The notes under the pieces: model-generated
Told to the model about the DNA's origin: nothing
Database searches by the model: none
The model's input: only the letters and a program-made list of their open reading frames with translations
Source: Methanobacterium sp.
Lineage (GTDB): Archaea > Methanobacteriota > Methanobacteria > Methanobacteriales > Methanobacteriaceae
Direction of reading: 5' to 3'
DNA: 64,000 bases
NCBI GenBank assembly: GCA_039666455.1
Contig: JAVSLW010000004.1
Coordinates: 30,739 to 94,738 of the forward strand
Translations under genes and position numbers: made by a program
Shown: positions 50,233 through 59,758 of the stretch, one piece after another
How the letters are laid out: every line of letters starts with the position of its first letter
Numbering within the stretch: position 1 is the stretch's first letter

Positions 50233-51780
50233 TTACGATTTAAGGATTGTCTTTTTCAACTCTTTTTCTGATTCTACAATCAAATCAATTCTTTCAACAG
50301 GAATGCCTTTTTGATGCAGATAGCCTGCAAGATTTACAGGTGTAACTGTTTCTTCTACATCTATAAGAATAGAATCTTTTTCATGAGAAATTCCACATGT
50401 TCCAAATTCACTTAAAGCAGTGTAAGTAGCTTCTACATTATCAGTTTTTACCCGGTAAGTACGCAGTTTCTTTGTAGCTTTCGAGATATCAATTTTTAGT
50501 TTTTGAAGCACTATAAGAACATGTTTTTCAAGGACCAGTTCCAGAACTTCAGTATCAATGAAGTCCTTTTTTCTTATGATGCGGACTGCCTGACAGATTT
50601 GGGCTAAATCTCTTGCATGGGCAAAACTGGGCTTTAAACCTTCTCCATCATTATATATAGAAGTATATACATTTTTAAATCTCTCTATCACTTCTTCACT
50701 ATATTTTTCTCCTAATTCCATTATATTCCTTTTAAAAACTTCAGCAAGTTCATCTAAAGGCGGATCTTTAAGAAATATATGTAGGGGGGCCCTTCTAAGG
50801 TGCGCTTCATCCATTATACTTATATCCAGGTTAGTGGAAAACGCCGGTATGAAATGACTGTGAACAATTACAGGAACCCCCCTTACATAAATAACGTCTT
50901 TTCTATTTTCCATAGGTATAATGAGTCTATTTAGAATCAATTCGTGGTCATCTCTTTGTCTTCCAAGGTCATCGACAAGTAATACCCCTCCATTTGCCTT
51001 AATTATGGGGGAAGTTTCATATAGTCCTTTATTTTGGTTGTAAGCGGTTTCTAACTTATTTAAACTAAGTTCAGAACCGGTAAGTACAAAAGGGGCATAA
51101 ATTTTAACCCATCGAGGATCTTCTGGTTGTTCAGAACACATTTTATGGAAATCAGGGTCATAAAGCTGAATAACCGCCCCTCCAAACTCAATGAATTTAG
51201 GAATAACAAGAGGAGGCAAAAGGTCTGACATTTTACTTACAATAAAAGTTTTACCGGTTCCTGGAGGTCCATAAACAAAAATACCCTTTCCAATCGTACT
51301 GGATTCAATTAAAACCTCTTTAGCATAGTCTACCCCTACAACTTCATTAAAAGCATGTTGGATAACATCTTCAGGTATATTAATGGGGTATCTGTTTTTT
51401 AACTGTGCGTTCATAAGTTTGTAGTAATCTTCATAAGATACTGGTGCCATTCCAATATATGGATTTTCTTCCATTAATCTTCGAGCTTTTTCATGTCCTT
51501 TTTTTGTTACAGTGTATTCTACGCTTGAAAAAAGGAACCCTCCTCCAGTTGTAGCACAAAAACCTTCTTCTTCCAGTTTTTTGAGGGTTTCTTCTAAAAC
51601 ATCCCAGTGGATACCGGTCATATCATTAAGTACGCCTGTCTTAACAGTTCCATAACTTGAAATGATCTTTAAAATTAAATTTTTAACAAAATTACTTGAG
51701 AGTTTTAATTCTTCAAAATTTCGGGGCTGTCTGAGGATTTCGAAAATTTTTTCCATTTTTATGTCATGGTAATAATTCAT
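50233..51780 (-). CDS. AAA ATPase with N-terminal winged-helix region
   Basis: 515 residues. Helical winged-helix-like segments (about 20-110, FVKNLILKIISSYGTVKTGVLNDMTGIHWDVLEETLKKLEEEGF) precede a P-loop ATPase: Walker A FVYGPPGTGKT (about residue 172), Walker B GGVLLVDD, and a sensor region FSTNLD with an arginine-containing loop (AHLRRAPLHIF). A C-terminal helical domain and a small alpha-beta domain follow. Role unknown; it resembles predicted MoxR- or ComM-type regulatory ATPases. RBS AGGTGA before the ATG. Confidence 0.78.
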   Translation of the reverse strand: MNYYHDIKMEKIFEILRQPRNFEELKLSSNFVKNLILKIISSYGTVKTGVLNDMTGIHWDVLEETLKKLEEEGFCATTGGGFLFSSVEYTVTKKGHEKARRLMEENPYIGMAPVSYEDYYKLMNAQLKNRYPINIPEDVIQHAFNEVVGVDYAKEVLIESSTIGKGIFVYGPPGTGKTFIVSKMSDLLPPLVIPKFIEFGGAVIQLYDPDFHKMCSEQPEDPRWVKIYAPFVLTGSELSLNKLETAYNQNKGLYETSPIIKANGGVLLVDDLGRQRDDHELILNRLIIPMENRKDVIYVRGVPVIVHSHFIPAFSTNLDISIMDEAHLRRAPLHIFLKDPPLDELAEVFKRNIMELGEKYSEEVIERFKNVYTSIYNDGEGLKPSFAHARDLAQICQAVRIIRKKDFIDTEVLELVLEKHVLIVLQKLKIDISKATKKLRTYRVKTDNVEATYTALSEFGTCGISHEKDSILIDVEETVTPVNLAGYLHQKGIPVERIDLIVESEKELKKTILKS

Positions 51781-51875
51781 GAGGTCACCTGAACCGTTTA
51801 AATTTCGCTGACATACTCAAATAATACTCAAATAAGTTTACAGATATAAATATATTAGTATTTCTCTTATCAGGA

Positions 51876-52556
51876 TTATAATATGTCTTTAAGTTCACCA
51901 ATATGATTTAAGACATCGATATGAATGTTTTCATTTTTAAGATATTCCTTATCTGATTTTGTTAATTTAGAATTAACAAGTATTGCAGACATTCCAGAGT
52001 TCAATGCCCCCATTATATCTTCACTGAATTTATTGCCTACCATGACTGATTTTTCGGCTTTACAACCCATTTTTTGAAGTGCAAGCTCGAAAATGCGTGT
52101 ATCAGGTTTTTCAACCCCTGCTGCTTCAGAAGTAACTACGTGGTCGAAGAAATGGTGCAGATCCAGTCTGATTAATTTTTCCCATTGTTTAATTGTTATT
52201 CCATTTGAAATAACTCCTAAATGGTATCCTTTCTCTTTAAGGTAGATTAGAGTTTTTGTAGTCTGGGGGAATAACCTTAAAAGTGCAAATTTGACGTTGT
52301 GGTAGGTAATCATTCCAAGAGCTATTAAAAGAGGTTTTTCTTCTCCAAACACTCTTTTTGTTAAAACATTGAAATGTTTATCATAGTTTGATCCATATTC
52401 ATCGATTATTTCCCTTAAAAGGATGTATGCTTCCTTAGATTCAAGAGGTAAACCTGCATCAATCATCACGTTCAATGCAGCTTTCCTTGCAAGCTTAGCA
52501 AAACCTGAAGTATCATAAAGTGTATCATCAATATCAAAAAATACTGCTTTTATCAT
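51876..52556 (-). CDS. HAD-family hydrolase
   Basis: A 226-residue haloacid dehalogenase-type phosphatase: motif I AVFFDIDDTLYDTS (D8-x-D10), motif II LGVISNG (about 116), motif III lysine in GVEKPDTRIF, and motif IV VMVGNKFSEDIMGALNSGM. The helical cap between motifs I and II is of the C1 type. The substrate is unknown. RBS GTGATAAG. Confidence 0.88.
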   Translation of the reverse strand: MIKAVFFDIDDTLYDTSGFAKLARKAALNVMIDAGLPLESKEAYILLREIIDEYGSNYDKHFNVLTKRVFGEEKPLLIALGMITYHNVKFALLRLFPQTTKTLIYLKEKGYHLGVISNGITIKQWEKLIRLDLHHFFDHVVTSEAAGVEKPDTRIFELALQKMGCKAEKSVMVGNKFSEDIMGALNSGMSAILVNSKLTKSDKEYLKNENIHIDVLNHIGELKDIL

Positions 52557-52714
52557 CTTATCACACCCCCAATGCTGTAAAGATTGATATTAATCTGGCA
52601 CTAAAATAATATAAACTTAAGTAAAAAAAAGTTACAGCACTTACTCTGTAGAATATTTTTAAAGATCAAATGCCTTTAAATTAAAAAAATAGCTAAAATA
52701 AACTAATAACTTAT

Positions 52715-53407
52715 CTAAAAAAATGCATCAAGACTGCTTTGCTTCTCTTTATGCAGAATATCCTGTTTGGAATATCCAAAAGTTTCTATTATTCTTCCAA
52801 CTGCAGGAAGCACCTGATTTTCAATGTAATAATTGGGGTCGTAACTGGATATATTTGCATCTTCTACTGGGTAGGCACGCTTGCTTATGGGTTCCTTTCC
52901 TTTAACAACCACATACCTTATAATTGAACCCCTTTTTATATCCCTCCCCTTTTCAATGGATTTTTTTGCTGCAAGAACATGTGGGGCCATTTGAGCGTAC
53001 TCGTGAGGGTTTTTTGTAAGCTGAGTGTGAATTACAAGGTCTTCCAGCTTTACATTACCCTTTCTAATATCTTCAATAACCCCTTCTACAATTTTAGCTG
53101 CTTTTTCAGGAGATGCATCCTTTAAAATAGCACTAAGGACTTTTTGCTGGGTTTTTTTTGTTATAGGAGCCCAGTCTCTTCTTACAAGTTCCAGACCCTT
53201 AACAATAATGGTGTCATCTTCAATAAGAGCATATCTTTTCTTGGTTACAAAAAAACCTCTTTTAAAGAAACCCTCATATTCAAGTTCCATTCCTTCTGGT
53301 AATTCTTCATTCACAGCTTTAATGAATTTTTGAGCCTGCAAAATCAATGATTTTGGGGCCCTGAAATCGTAGATCTCGTGAGAATTTTCTTTTATTTCTT
53401 CATCCAA
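52715..53407 (-). CDS. polB2: Family B DNA polymerase small subunit (PolB2) of split polymerase
   Basis: A 230-residue protein equal to the C-terminal (palm end and thumb) part of family B polymerases: GFFKRGFFVTKKRYALIEDDTIIVKGLELVRRDWAPITKKTQ (about 45-86) is characteristic. In Methanothermobacter the polymerase is made from two polypeptides, and this matches the small one. The last eight residues, QSSLDAFF, form a PCNA-binding PIP box. It starts with TTG after GGTGATC. The large subunit is not in the window. Confidence 0.88.
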   Translation of the reverse strand: MDEEIKENSHEIYDFRAPKSLILQAQKFIKAVNEELPEGMELEYEGFFKRGFFVTKKRYALIEDDTIIVKGLELVRRDWAPITKKTQQKVLSAILKDASPEKAAKIVEGVIEDIRKGNVKLEDLVIHTQLTKNPHEYAQMAPHVLAAKKSIEKGRDIKRGSIIRYVVVKGKEPISKRAYPVEDANISSYDPNYYIENQVLPAVGRIIETFGYSKQDILHKEKQSSLDAFF

Positions 53408-53429
53408 TAGATCACCTTATTGAATACAT

Positions 53430-53450
53430 TCAAAAATTGCAGATTTTTGA
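53430..53450. repeat. Palindromic element remnant, copy 5
   Basis: TCAAAAATT-GCA-GATTTTTGA is a 9-bp stem (one G-T pair) with a three-base loop, in the gap between the PolB2 start and the S8e gene. It is followed by TGCAGC, a decayed version of the TGCC linker. Only one hairpin remains. Confidence 0.5.
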
Positions 53451-53480
53451 TGCAGCAAAAATTGATTAAGTAGTATTGAT

Positions 53481-53861
53481 TTATTCAACCAATACGCCAT
53501 TTATCATACCATGTTGACCTGGCCTGGATGTTACTCTGGCTTTTCCAGTGCTGGTTTCCAAAACAGCGCCTTTTGTTATAATGTTTCTACGTACAAAATG
53601 AGTGTTAGCACTATTTTCAACAACACTTAAAATTTCAGCAACTTCAACTTTACCTGTTTTAGGGTTAACCACGTTAATTTTGTTTTCATTGGTGAGCCTT
53701 ATTTTATTGTTACCTCCTTTGGTACGGATTTTTTTAACTTTTCTCTCCCCAATTTTAGTTTCTGCTGCTCCTTTTCCAAGTTCAGATTTTCTTTTATTTT
53801 TGTTGAGTTTAGCGCGTCCTCCGCTAGGCTTTCTTAATGATTCTCCTTGCCAAATTGCCAT
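53481..53861 (-). CDS. rps8e: 30S ribosomal protein S8e
   Basis: A 126-residue archaeal S8e, typical length. It has MAIWQGESLRKPSGGRAKLNKNKRKSELGKG at the N-terminus, IRTKGGNNKIRL (about 45-56), and the basic segment TSRPGQHGMINGVLVE at the end. RBS GGTGAAAC. Single gene upstream of polB2 in the same direction. Confidence 0.96.
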   Translation of the reverse strand: MAIWQGESLRKPSGGRAKLNKNKRKSELGKGAAETKIGERKVKKIRTKGGNNKIRLTNENKINVVNPKTGKVEVAEILSVVENSANTHFVRRNIITKGAVLETSTGKARVTSRPGQHGMINGVLVE

Positions 53862-53976
53862 TGTTTCACCTCATGTCTTTGATTAAATGATTGATTTTTG
53901 GATTGTGAGAATAAATTCACCCTCCAATATTTCTTTTTGAATACACCTGAAATTTAAAAATATATTCTTAATAGGG

Positions 53977-53986
53977 TTTATATAAC
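53977..53986 (+). promoter_or_regulatory. TATA box of hypE
   Basis: TTTATATAAC lies 132 bases upstream of the chosen hypE start (54118). A second TATA-like run, CATATATATT, is at 53991-54000. Transcription would start near 54005-54020, leaving a leader of about 100 bases. Confidence 0.45.
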
Positions 53987-54117
53987 AATCCATATATATT
54001 TTATTATGCTTAATATTAGTAATGAAAATTTTAACGGATCAAAGTATCTCTCTTAAACATGGTTTATATTTGGAAGTAATAGAAAAGAAACAAACAACAA
54101 AAACAAAGGGTGAACTT

Positions 54118-55128
54118 ATGAAAATCAGCATGGCACACGGCGCTGGCGGAGAAATAATGCAGAGTCTGATATCAGATATTATACTTAATAACATTAAAAA
54201 TAAAAAAGTTAACGGTGGAATAGGGCTTGGAGAACTGGATGACGGGGCTACAATTCCCTTTGGTGAGTATGAAATTGTGATTAGTACTGACAGCCATACA
54301 ATTGATCCCATATTTTTCCCTGGGGGAGATATAGGAAAACTATCAATTACAGGGACTGTAAACGACGTTGCAGTAATGGGGGCAAAGCCTCTTGCCATTG
54401 CAAATGCAATGGTCATTAGCGAAGGTTTTACAAGTGAAGATTTTGAAAGGATAATAAAGTCAATGGATGATGCATGCATTGAAGCTGATGTTTCCCTTGT
54501 AACTGGAGATACAAAGGTAATGGAAAAGGATAAGCTTGATAAAATAATTATCTCCACAACAGGTATTGGAATAGCTGAAAAAGGTAAAATAACAGGTGAT
54601 TCGGCTCTGGAAGTAGGGGATAAAATCATTCTGACAGGTAGTGTTGGAGATCATGGTATTGCGTTGATGTCCTATAGAGAAGGTTTTGGATTTGAAACAG
54701 ATTTAAAATCAGATGTGGCACCGGTTACAGAAATGACCGAGGCAGCTTTAAAAATAGGGGGAGTTAAAGCAATGAAAGACCCTACAAGGGGTGGAATTGC
54801 AAATGCTCTAAACGAACTTGCTTCAAAATCAGGTACAGGAATGTTCGTCCTTGAGGAAAAAATTCCAGTTAAAGAACAGGTCCGTGCAGCCTCTGAAATG
54901 CTGGGAATAGACCCCTATGAAGTTGCAAACGAAGGAAAAGTAATTATGGGAGTTGAAACATCAAAGGCAGATGAAATTCTTGAAGCTGTTAGGAATACTA
55001 AATATGGTAAGGACGCTCAGATTATAGGGGAAGTAACTGAAGATAAACACGTAATAATTGAGACTTTACTTGGTGGAAAAAGAATCCTTGAAGCTCCAAT
55101 AGCAGATCCAGTTCCAAGAGTCTGCTAA
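54118..55128 (+). CDS. hypE: Hydrogenase maturation protein HypE
   Basis: Dehydrates thiocarbamate to cyanide for the NiFe-hydrogenase active site. The 336 residues have MSMAHGAGG-type opening (MKISMAHGAGGEIMQ), STDSHTIDPIFFPGGDIG, NDVAVMGAKP, DPTRGG and a C-terminal PRVC whose Cys carries the carbamoyl group. The frame opens at 54022, but GGTGA precedes ATG 54118 and homologues start there. The 32-residue extension is probably leader. Confidence 0.95.
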   Translation: MKISMAHGAGGEIMQSLISDIILNNIKNKKVNGGIGLGELDDGATIPFGEYEIVISTDSHTIDPIFFPGGDIGKLSITGTVNDVAVMGAKPLAIANAMVISEGFTSEDFERIIKSMDDACIEADVSLVTGDTKVMEKDKLDKIIISTTGIGIAEKGKITGDSALEVGDKIILTGSVGDHGIALMSYREGFGFETDLKSDVAPVTEMTEAALKIGGVKAMKDPTRGGIANALNELASKSGTGMFVLEEKIPVKEQVRAASEMLGIDPYEVANEGKVIMGVETSKADEILEAVRNTKYGKDAQIIGEVTEDKHVIIETLLGGKRILEAPIADPVPRVC

Positions 55129-55217
55129 AAAATTCTTTTCATTCTTTGATAGGGTTATTAGAAAGAATCAGGAATATATGTAAAAATATAAAATTATTAA
55201 GATTTTAAGGGATTAAA

Positions 55218-55640
55218 ATGGAAAAATTATGGGTTAAAAGATTTGCAGCATTATTAATAGATTTTTTTATTATAACACTTATAATATGGATTACAAGTGC
55301 CTTAACCTATCCCCTAATTGCAATAACAGATACTTTTTATATTTTAAATTACTGGCTTGTTTTGGTGGTTTTGATAATTATAGGATATTTCACATACTTT
55401 GAGGGTAAAAATGGTGCAACTGCTGGTAAAAATATTTTAAAAATTAAAGTTGTTGCAGATGAAGGTCAGATGAATTATAAAAAAGCATTAATAAGAAATT
55501 TATCTAAAATCTTATGGATCCCGCTGATTTTAGATGTTTTAATAGGTTTGGTAGCTGGAAATTCAAAATTAAGGTATTTGGATAAAATTGCCGGCACAGA
55601 CGTTGTTAGAGTGAGTGATAAAGAGTCTGAAAGTTCATAG
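55218..55640 (+). CDS. RDD family membrane protein
   Basis: A 140-residue protein starting WVKRFAALLIDFFIITLIIW (Arg-Asp signature of RDD proteins), with three hydrophobic segments and the family sequence GKNGATAGKNILKIKVV. Function is unknown; some members may transport ions. RBS AAGGG. Confidence 0.85.
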   Translation: MEKLWVKRFAALLIDFFIITLIIWITSALTYPLIAITDTFYILNYWLVLVVLIIIGYFTYFEGKNGATAGKNILKIKVVADEGQMNYKKALIRNLSKILWIPLILDVLIGLVAGNSKLRYLDKIAGTDVVRVSDKESESS

Positions 55641-55754
55641 AATCAAATGTTAGGGCCATTGATATTTATAAGCTTCGAAGAATACTGATAACATAAAAAA
55701 ATCTGATTTTCATTAAACGTGGTTTGATATTTACCTATTTCGTGCAAAACATGT

Positions 55755-56501
55755 CTATTCCCATTTGAAAGTATAGGCAGCAATAAGTAGACCAATACCG
55801 AGAATACCAAGCAGGATAAACACTTCCCGTGTAAGATCAAATAGCAGGGTTCCAATCCACAATTCCTGCATCAACTCCACGGCGTAGGTCACTGGTATAT
55901 ACGGAGAAATATAGTGCCTAACCCAATCAGGAAGCATATCCAGCGGCATGAACACGCCAGAGAAGAACATCATTGGGAAGAACATGATCATTCCAATAGC
56001 ACTGGCTGCTCGTTGCGAGCGGGCTACTGCAGAGACGAACATGAAGATAGAAGCAAGGCTCAGGAAGACAAGGACAAAACCTGTGATGAAAGAAATGAGG
56101 TTCCCGTCAAAGACAGCGTCATAGTGCAGAATCGCCACAGCAGTGAGCAGGACAATCCCGAGAATTGTAACAATGAAATTTGCAAGTGCAATGCTACCCA
56201 GAGTGGTGAGGGGCGTAATCGGAGATCCATGCAGGCGTTTGAAGAACTTAATGTGACGGTAGGAAACAATGGTCGGAGGTATGCCAAATAGGGCTGTTTG
56301 GGCGATGATGAAAACCATCAAGGGCGGCGCCACCTGATTGATGACAACCTCCTTAGGGACATTGGCAGGGATGAAAATCTCCATTATAACGAAGAGAAAG
56401 AAGGTCGGGAAGATGAAGTTGAAAAATAGGGCTTCTGGATCGCGCGTAAACATCTTTAGCTCGGTTAAGGATAGCTTAGTGAACTGCCTGAGGATCATCA
56501 T
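55755..56501 (-). CDS. ABC-2 type transporter permease
   Basis: A 248-residue permease with six hydrophobic segments: LSLTELKMFTRDPEALFFNFIFPTFFLFVIM at the start and FFPMMFFSGVFMPLDMLPDWVRHYISPYIPVTYAVELM (about 170-207), the ABC-2 signature. It overlaps the ATPase gene upstream. The pair is GC-richer (about 45-48% in sampled lines) than its neighbours (about 30%), which suggests gene transfer. Confidence 0.88.
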   Translation of the reverse strand: MMILRQFTKLSLTELKMFTRDPEALFFNFIFPTFFLFVIMEIFIPANVPKEVVINQVAPPLMVFIIAQTALFGIPPTIVSYRHIKFFKRLHGSPITPLTTLGSIALANFIVTILGIVLLTAVAILHYDAVFDGNLISFITGFVLVFLSLASIFMFVSAVARSQRAASAIGMIMFFPMMFFSGVFMPLDMLPDWVRHYISPYIPVTYAVELMQELWIGTLLFDLTREVFILLGILGIGLLIAAYTFKWE

Positions 56502-57448
56502 TCTCTCATCTCCCTGCCAGTGATAGAGATGAAAACATCGTCAAGGCTTGGTTTTGAAACCGTGAAATCATGAAAATTGTGGTCATTCTCTCCAAGAATG
56601 CGAATGACCTCGCCCACAACCTGGTAGTCAGCACACTGAATGATGATGTTCTGGTTGCTCGTCTTCAAGCTGCACCTCTCGATGTTTTCAAACTTCGCTG
56701 CTATACTTGAGTCATCTACTGAGAAGCTGATCTTCAAGCCTCCGTTAATGCTTCCTGTGAGGTTAGAAGGAGTATCCAGGGCAACTATTCTTCCTTGATC
56801 AACAATAGCCACCCGATCACAGAGCTGTTCTGCCTCTTCCATATAGTGAGTGATTAGAACAACTGTTTTACCAGCCTCACGAACACTGCTTACCATTTCC
56901 CACATCGCTCTTCGGGCCTGGGGATCGAGTCCTGTTGTCAGTTCGTCAAAGAAAACTACTTGTGGGTCATTTACGAGGGCAAGAGCGATTGAAAGCCTCT
57001 GTTTTTGACCTCCTGACAGATTTTCAAAGTATTTATCAGCTTTGTTAAGTAACCCTACCTTTTCCAGAAGAGGCTCGACTGGTAAAGAATATGTATAGAA
57101 ACTTGCAAAAAGCTCAAGTACCTCTCTGACTTTAATTTTGTCTGGAAAACTGCCTTCCTGGAGTTGTAAGCCTATCAGTTGCTTCAGCTTATATCCATCT
57201 GCCTTTGGATCCAGATCCAGGACGCGGATGGAACCAGATGATGGAACCCGCAGCCCTTCCAGGCACTCAACCATGGTGGTCTTGCCAGCGCCGTTTGGTC
57301 CAATGATACCAAAAATCTCGTTTTCGTAGATCTCAAAGCTGACTCCAGCGACTGCAGTCAGGTTACCATATCTTTTAATAAGATCTTTTACAACTATTAC
57401 GGATTTCGTTTTATCATTCATTTTAATTTTATAGAATTTATGCATCAT
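56498..57448 (-). CDS. ABC transporter ATP-binding protein
   Basis: A 316-residue ATPase of the drug/polymer-exporter (DrrA/NatA) type: Walker A IGPNGAGKTT (about residue 51), signature LSGGQKQRL, Walker B VVFFDELTTGLDP, and a C-terminal accessory domain (about 240-316). The start is unclear: ATG 57448, the next codon 57445, or the inner ATG 57421 (MNDKTKS); none has a good ribosome binding site. Elevated GC and codon choice unlike neighbours. The substrate is unknown. Confidence 0.88.
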   Translation of the reverse strand: MMHKFYKIKMNDKTKSVIVVKDLIKRYGNLTAVAGVSFEIYENEIFGIIGPNGAGKTTMVECLEGLRVPSSGSIRVLDLDPKADGYKLKQLIGLQLQEGSFPDKIKVREVLELFASFYTYSLPVEPLLEKVGLLNKADKYFENLSGGQKQRLSIALALVNDPQVVFFDELTTGLDPQARRAMWEMVSSVREAGKTVVLITHYMEEAEQLCDRVAIVDQGRIVALDTPSNLTGSINGGLKISFSVDDSSIAAKFENIERCSLKTSNQNIIIQCADYQVVGEVIRILGENDHNFHDFTVSKPSLDDVFISITGREMRE

Positions 57449-57552
57449 ATAAATTTTTGGGTGTTTGGAATTCTCAGTTTGGTCTTTAACAACAAAATTT
57501 CTTACTATAAATATTAAAGCACATGAAACAAAATAATTTAGTGGTGATTAAT

Positions 57553-58083
57553 TTGAGAGGATTACTTGTAGGAAGAATGCAACCAGTTCATGAAGGACAT
57601 CTCCAGGTAATTAAAAGCATTCTTGAAGAAGTTGATGAAGTTATAATCTGTATTGGAAGTGCTCAACTGAGCCATACTTTAAAAGATCCATTTACAGCAG
57701 GCGAAAGAGTAATGATGCTCACCAAGGCCCTCAGTGAAAATAGTATAAGTGCCTCAAAATACTATATAATACCAGTTCAGGATGTTGCATGCAATTCAAT
57801 CTGGGTAGCGCATATTAAAATGCTTACACCACCATTTGAATATATTTACTCAGGTAACTCTCTGGTGCAGCGTCTTTTTAAAGAAGCAGGCTATGAAGTT
57901 ACTCAACCACCGCTTTTCAACCGTAAAATCTATTCTGGGACAGAGGTAAGAAGAAGAATGCTTGTAAACGAAGATTGGGAATCTCTTGTCCCTGAATCAG
58001 TTGTAAATGTAATTAAAGAAATTGATGGGGTTTCAAGAATTAAACATCTATCAAAAAAAGAAGGCCCTGATTATGAAGTATAG
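57553..58083 (+). CDS. nadM: Nicotinamide-nucleotide adenylyltransferase
   Basis: Makes NAD from NMN and ATP. The 176 residues begin MRGLLVGRMQPVHEGHLQVIKSIL with the H-x-G-H nucleotide motif, then ICIGSAQLSHTLKDPFTAGERVMML and YSGTEVRRRML (ISSTxxR-like). The frame opens at 57523, but a TTG at 57553 follows GGTGATTAA and matches the start of archaeal homologues. Confidence 0.93.
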   Translation: MRGLLVGRMQPVHEGHLQVIKSILEEVDEVIICIGSAQLSHTLKDPFTAGERVMMLTKALSENSISASKYYIIPVQDVACNSIWVAHIKMLTPPFEYIYSGNSLVQRLFKEAGYEVTQPPLFNRKIYSGTEVRRRMLVNEDWESLVPESVVNVIKEIDGVSRIKHLSKKEGPDYEV

Positions 58084-58095
58084 ATGGGTGATAAA

Positions 58096-58536
58096 ATGGA
58101 AAATGTGAGAATCATTAAAAAAGACGAAGAAAAAATAACACTTTCTGACCTTATAAAGATGGTTAAAAAAAATCCTCAAATCGACCGCTGCGGTGCAGTA
58201 TTTACTTTTGAAGGAATTGTTAGAGGAGAAGAAGATGATATAAAGGTCAAAAAACTTAGTCTGAGCACTCCCTTAATTGAAAAAACAGAAAAAGAGCTTA
58301 AAAATATTATAAATGAAATTGCGGTGAAGTATGAAGTAGTTGAAATAGCTGCAGTACATTATGTGGGTGAATTTTATACTGGAGATCCTCTCCTGCTTGT
58401 TGTGGTTGCTGGAGGACATAGGGGAGAAACCCTGAAGGCATTAAAAGAAACAATTGAACGTGTAAAATTCGATCTTGATTTTAAAAAAGAGGAATATACT
58501 GAAAAAGGAACGAACATTATAATGTCTGGCGGATAA
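58096..58536 (+). CDS. moaE: Molybdopterin synthase catalytic subunit
   Basis: The 146-residue large subunit inserts sulfur into precursor Z. Motifs are GAVFTFEGIVRGEE, AAVHYVGEFYTGDPLLLVVVAGGHRGE and the lysine pair in FDLDFKKEEYTEKG. The frame begins at 58084, directly after nadM, but GGGTGATAAA just before ATG 58096 gives the better start. The MoaD-like protein at 21727 could be its partner. Confidence 0.92.
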   Translation: MENVRIIKKDEEKITLSDLIKMVKKNPQIDRCGAVFTFEGIVRGEEDDIKVKKLSLSTPLIEKTEKELKNIINEIAVKYEVVEIAAVHYVGEFYTGDPLLLVVVAGGHRGETLKALKETIERVKFDLDFKKEEYTEKGTNIIMSGG

Positions 58537-58571
58537 ATAAAAATACATGGAGTTACATCTGGAGGACTTTT

Positions 58572-59756
58572 TTGAAACTTATAAGGGACAGCATCCATGG
58601 AAATCTATATCTAAACGATTTTGAGATAAAACTGGTGGACACACCCCAAATACAACGTCTTCGAAGAATAAAACAGTTGGGATTTACATATTTAGTTTAT
58701 CCTGGGGCAAATCACTCCCGTTTTGAGCATTCAATCGGAACATTGCATATTGCATCCAAAATAGCAGATAATATAGGGCTTGAAAAGGATGAAAAGGATA
58801 TGGTTCGCTCAGCAGCTCTTTTACATGATGCTGGACACGGGCCATTTTCTCATGTTTCAGAGGGGATACTTAACTCTCCTCACGAATATTTGACCTCCCG
58901 AGTAATTAAAGAGAGTGATCTTTTCTATATTTTATCAGAAAAATTTGATCCAGATGAAATAATAGACATGATCAATGGTAAAGGGCCTTTAGGTCAGATA
59001 ATAAGTGGAGAACTTGATGCAGACAGAATGGATTATCTTATAAGAGATTCATATTATACTGGAGTAGCTTATGGTATGATTGATACAGGAAGACTTATCC
59101 ACTCAATTAAACTGAAAGATAACCTTATTATCGAGGCTAAGGGCATCCAGGCTGCAGAATCAGCACTTATAGCCCGATATTTGATGTATCCAAGTGTTTA
59201 CCAGCACCATACCACACGTATAATCAATTCCATGTTTAGAAGGTGTATGAAGTGGTTGTTTGAAGCAGAAATAGTTGATCCTGAAACAATTTATCGTTTG
59301 GATGATTCAGATATAGTTTCAATAGCAAGAGCCCAGGAAGGTAAGATAAAAAATGTTATAGGCCGTTTGGATAACAGAGATTTATTTAAAAGAGTATTTT
59401 CCATAAAGTTAAGCGATCTTGAAGAACCAAAAGACGTTTTCCAAATAAATGAGGATAAAATAAGAAAAATCGAACTTGAAATTGCTGAAGATCTGGGATC
59501 TCCTATAGAGTACACCATAATTGATATTCCAGAATATCCTTTCTTCAATGAAATGCGTACATTGGTATCTGTGGGTAATGAAAATGTGAAATTAAGTGAG
59601 ATATCAAGCCTTGTAAGTGCTCTTAAAAATGTTAGATTTAATTATGCAGATATATGTATTTATGTTCCTGATGAATATGTTGAAAAAGCTTTAAAATTTC
59701 CATTTGAAAATTATCTGGAGCTTACAATGCAGAAAAAAATCAAAGAATGGTTTTAA
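58572..59756 (+). CDS. HD domain phosphohydrolase (dGTPase/SAMHD1-like)
   Basis: A 394-residue hydrolase with HD motifs: RLRRIKQLGFTYLVYPGANHSRFEHSIGTLHIA (His, about residue 53), ALLHDAGHGPFSHVSEG (HD, about 84) and DADRMDYLIRDSYYTG (Asp, about 136). It likely cleaves deoxynucleoside triphosphates or a related phosphate substrate. It starts with TTG after GGAGG. It overlaps the next gene. Confidence 0.9.
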   Translation: MKLIRDSIHGNLYLNDFEIKLVDTPQIQRLRRIKQLGFTYLVYPGANHSRFEHSIGTLHIASKIADNIGLEKDEKDMVRSAALLHDAGHGPFSHVSEGILNSPHEYLTSRVIKESDLFYILSEKFDPDEIIDMINGKGPLGQIISGELDADRMDYLIRDSYYTGVAYGMIDTGRLIHSIKLKDNLIIEAKGIQAAESALIARYLMYPSVYQHHTTRIINSMFRRCMKWLFEAEIVDPETIYRLDDSDIVSIARAQEGKIKNVIGRLDNRDLFKRVFSIKLSDLEEPKDVFQINEDKIRKIELEIAEDLGSPIEYTIIDIPEYPFFNEMRTLVSVGNENVKLSEISSLVSALKNVRFNYADICIYVPDEYVEKALKFPFENYLELTMQKKIKEWF

Positions 59757-59758
59757 AC

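Noticed and set aside
54039..54629. 196-codon minus-strand frame
   Set aside because: Antisense to hypE, which is certain; Ser/Pro-rich composition is typical of reversed coding DNA.
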